This document shows positions 63,915 through 64,000 of a stretch of DNA of 64,000 nucleotides, piece after piece. This DNA is from Capra hircus. Lineage: Eukaryota > Chordata > Mammalia > Artiodactyla > Bovidae. The translations under genes were made by a program, and so were the position numbers. The notes under the pieces are model-generated. The model worked only from the letters and a program-made list of their open reading frames with translations. It made no database searches and had not been told where the DNA came from. The first letter of the stretch is position 1. The number at the start of each line of letters is the position of its first letter. The DNA is taken from assembly GCF_001704415.2 (NCBI RefSeq), contig NC_030836.1:27998001-28062000 (forward strand). Reading direction: 5' to 3'.

Positions 63915-64000
63915 ACAGCACAGGCTTTGGGAGTCATATCAAACTGGGTTTGAAAACTGCCTCTGCCAGCTGTTAAGCTGTGTGACCTTGGGCTGCATGT
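63915..64000 (+). repeat. MIR SINE, cut by window end
   Basis: Sense MIR: 'ggctttgggagtcatatcaa', 'actgggtttgaaaactgcc', 'gctgtgtgaccttgggc'. Confidence 0.88.

Overview
This window looks like nuclear DNA from a ruminant, most likely a bovid (cattle, sheep or goat type). The evidence is the repeat content: BovB (RTE-type) LINE pieces on both strands, Bov-tA and BOV-A2 SINEs, CHR-type tRNA-Glu-derived SINEs, and a miniature mariner hairpin of the kind known from ruminants. Mammal-wide MIR, L2 and L1 fossils lie beneath these. I found no protein-coding host gene, tRNA, rRNA or CRISPR array. The longer open frames are the BovB reverse-transcriptase frame, antisense BovB, simple repeats, or chance frames in GC-rich DNA. 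The window is best read as an intergenic desert or a very large intron.

Layout. Positions 1-5,200 are dense nested repeats. Positions 5,200-9,100 are mostly single-copy, with a CHR SINE carrying an internally expanded 36-bp minisatellite. Positions 9,100-12,400 hold an old 2.3-kb BovB fragment that splits a MIR. Positions 12,400-17,700 are mostly single-copy with AT-rich, homeodomain-motif-rich islands and a small CpG cluster. Positions 18,100-20,340 are a BovB cluster that includes a second copy of the block at 185-1,331. Positions 20,500-27,100 carry more islands and a CCAT/CCCAT satellite. Positions 27,100-30,650 carry BovB pieces, including a 372-codon intact frame with a YADD motif. Positions 30,650-44,990 alternate old L2/MIR, SINEs and islands. 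Positions 45,000-47,780 are GC-rich single-copy DNA. Positions 47,780-58,570 carry a mariner/miR-2284/2285-like hairpin, a BovB, a perfect 72-bp direct duplication around an AT-rich island, and composite SINEs. Positions 58,570-64,000 are mostly single-copy with two more islands and MIRs.

Two themes stand out. First, about a dozen AT-rich, repeat-free islands carry POU octamers, TAATTA-type, forkhead and RFX-like motifs. This is the pattern of long-range enhancers around a developmental gene, but conservation cannot be tested from one sequence and I cannot name the gene. Second, repeat-driven rearrangement is frequent: a copied 1.1-kb block, chimeric SINEs inside single target-site duplications, a SINE-internal VNTR and a 72-bp perfect duplication. 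Repeat family names come from recognition of consensus motifs, not from a database run; boundaries are good to a few bases where target-site duplications are given and looser elsewhere.
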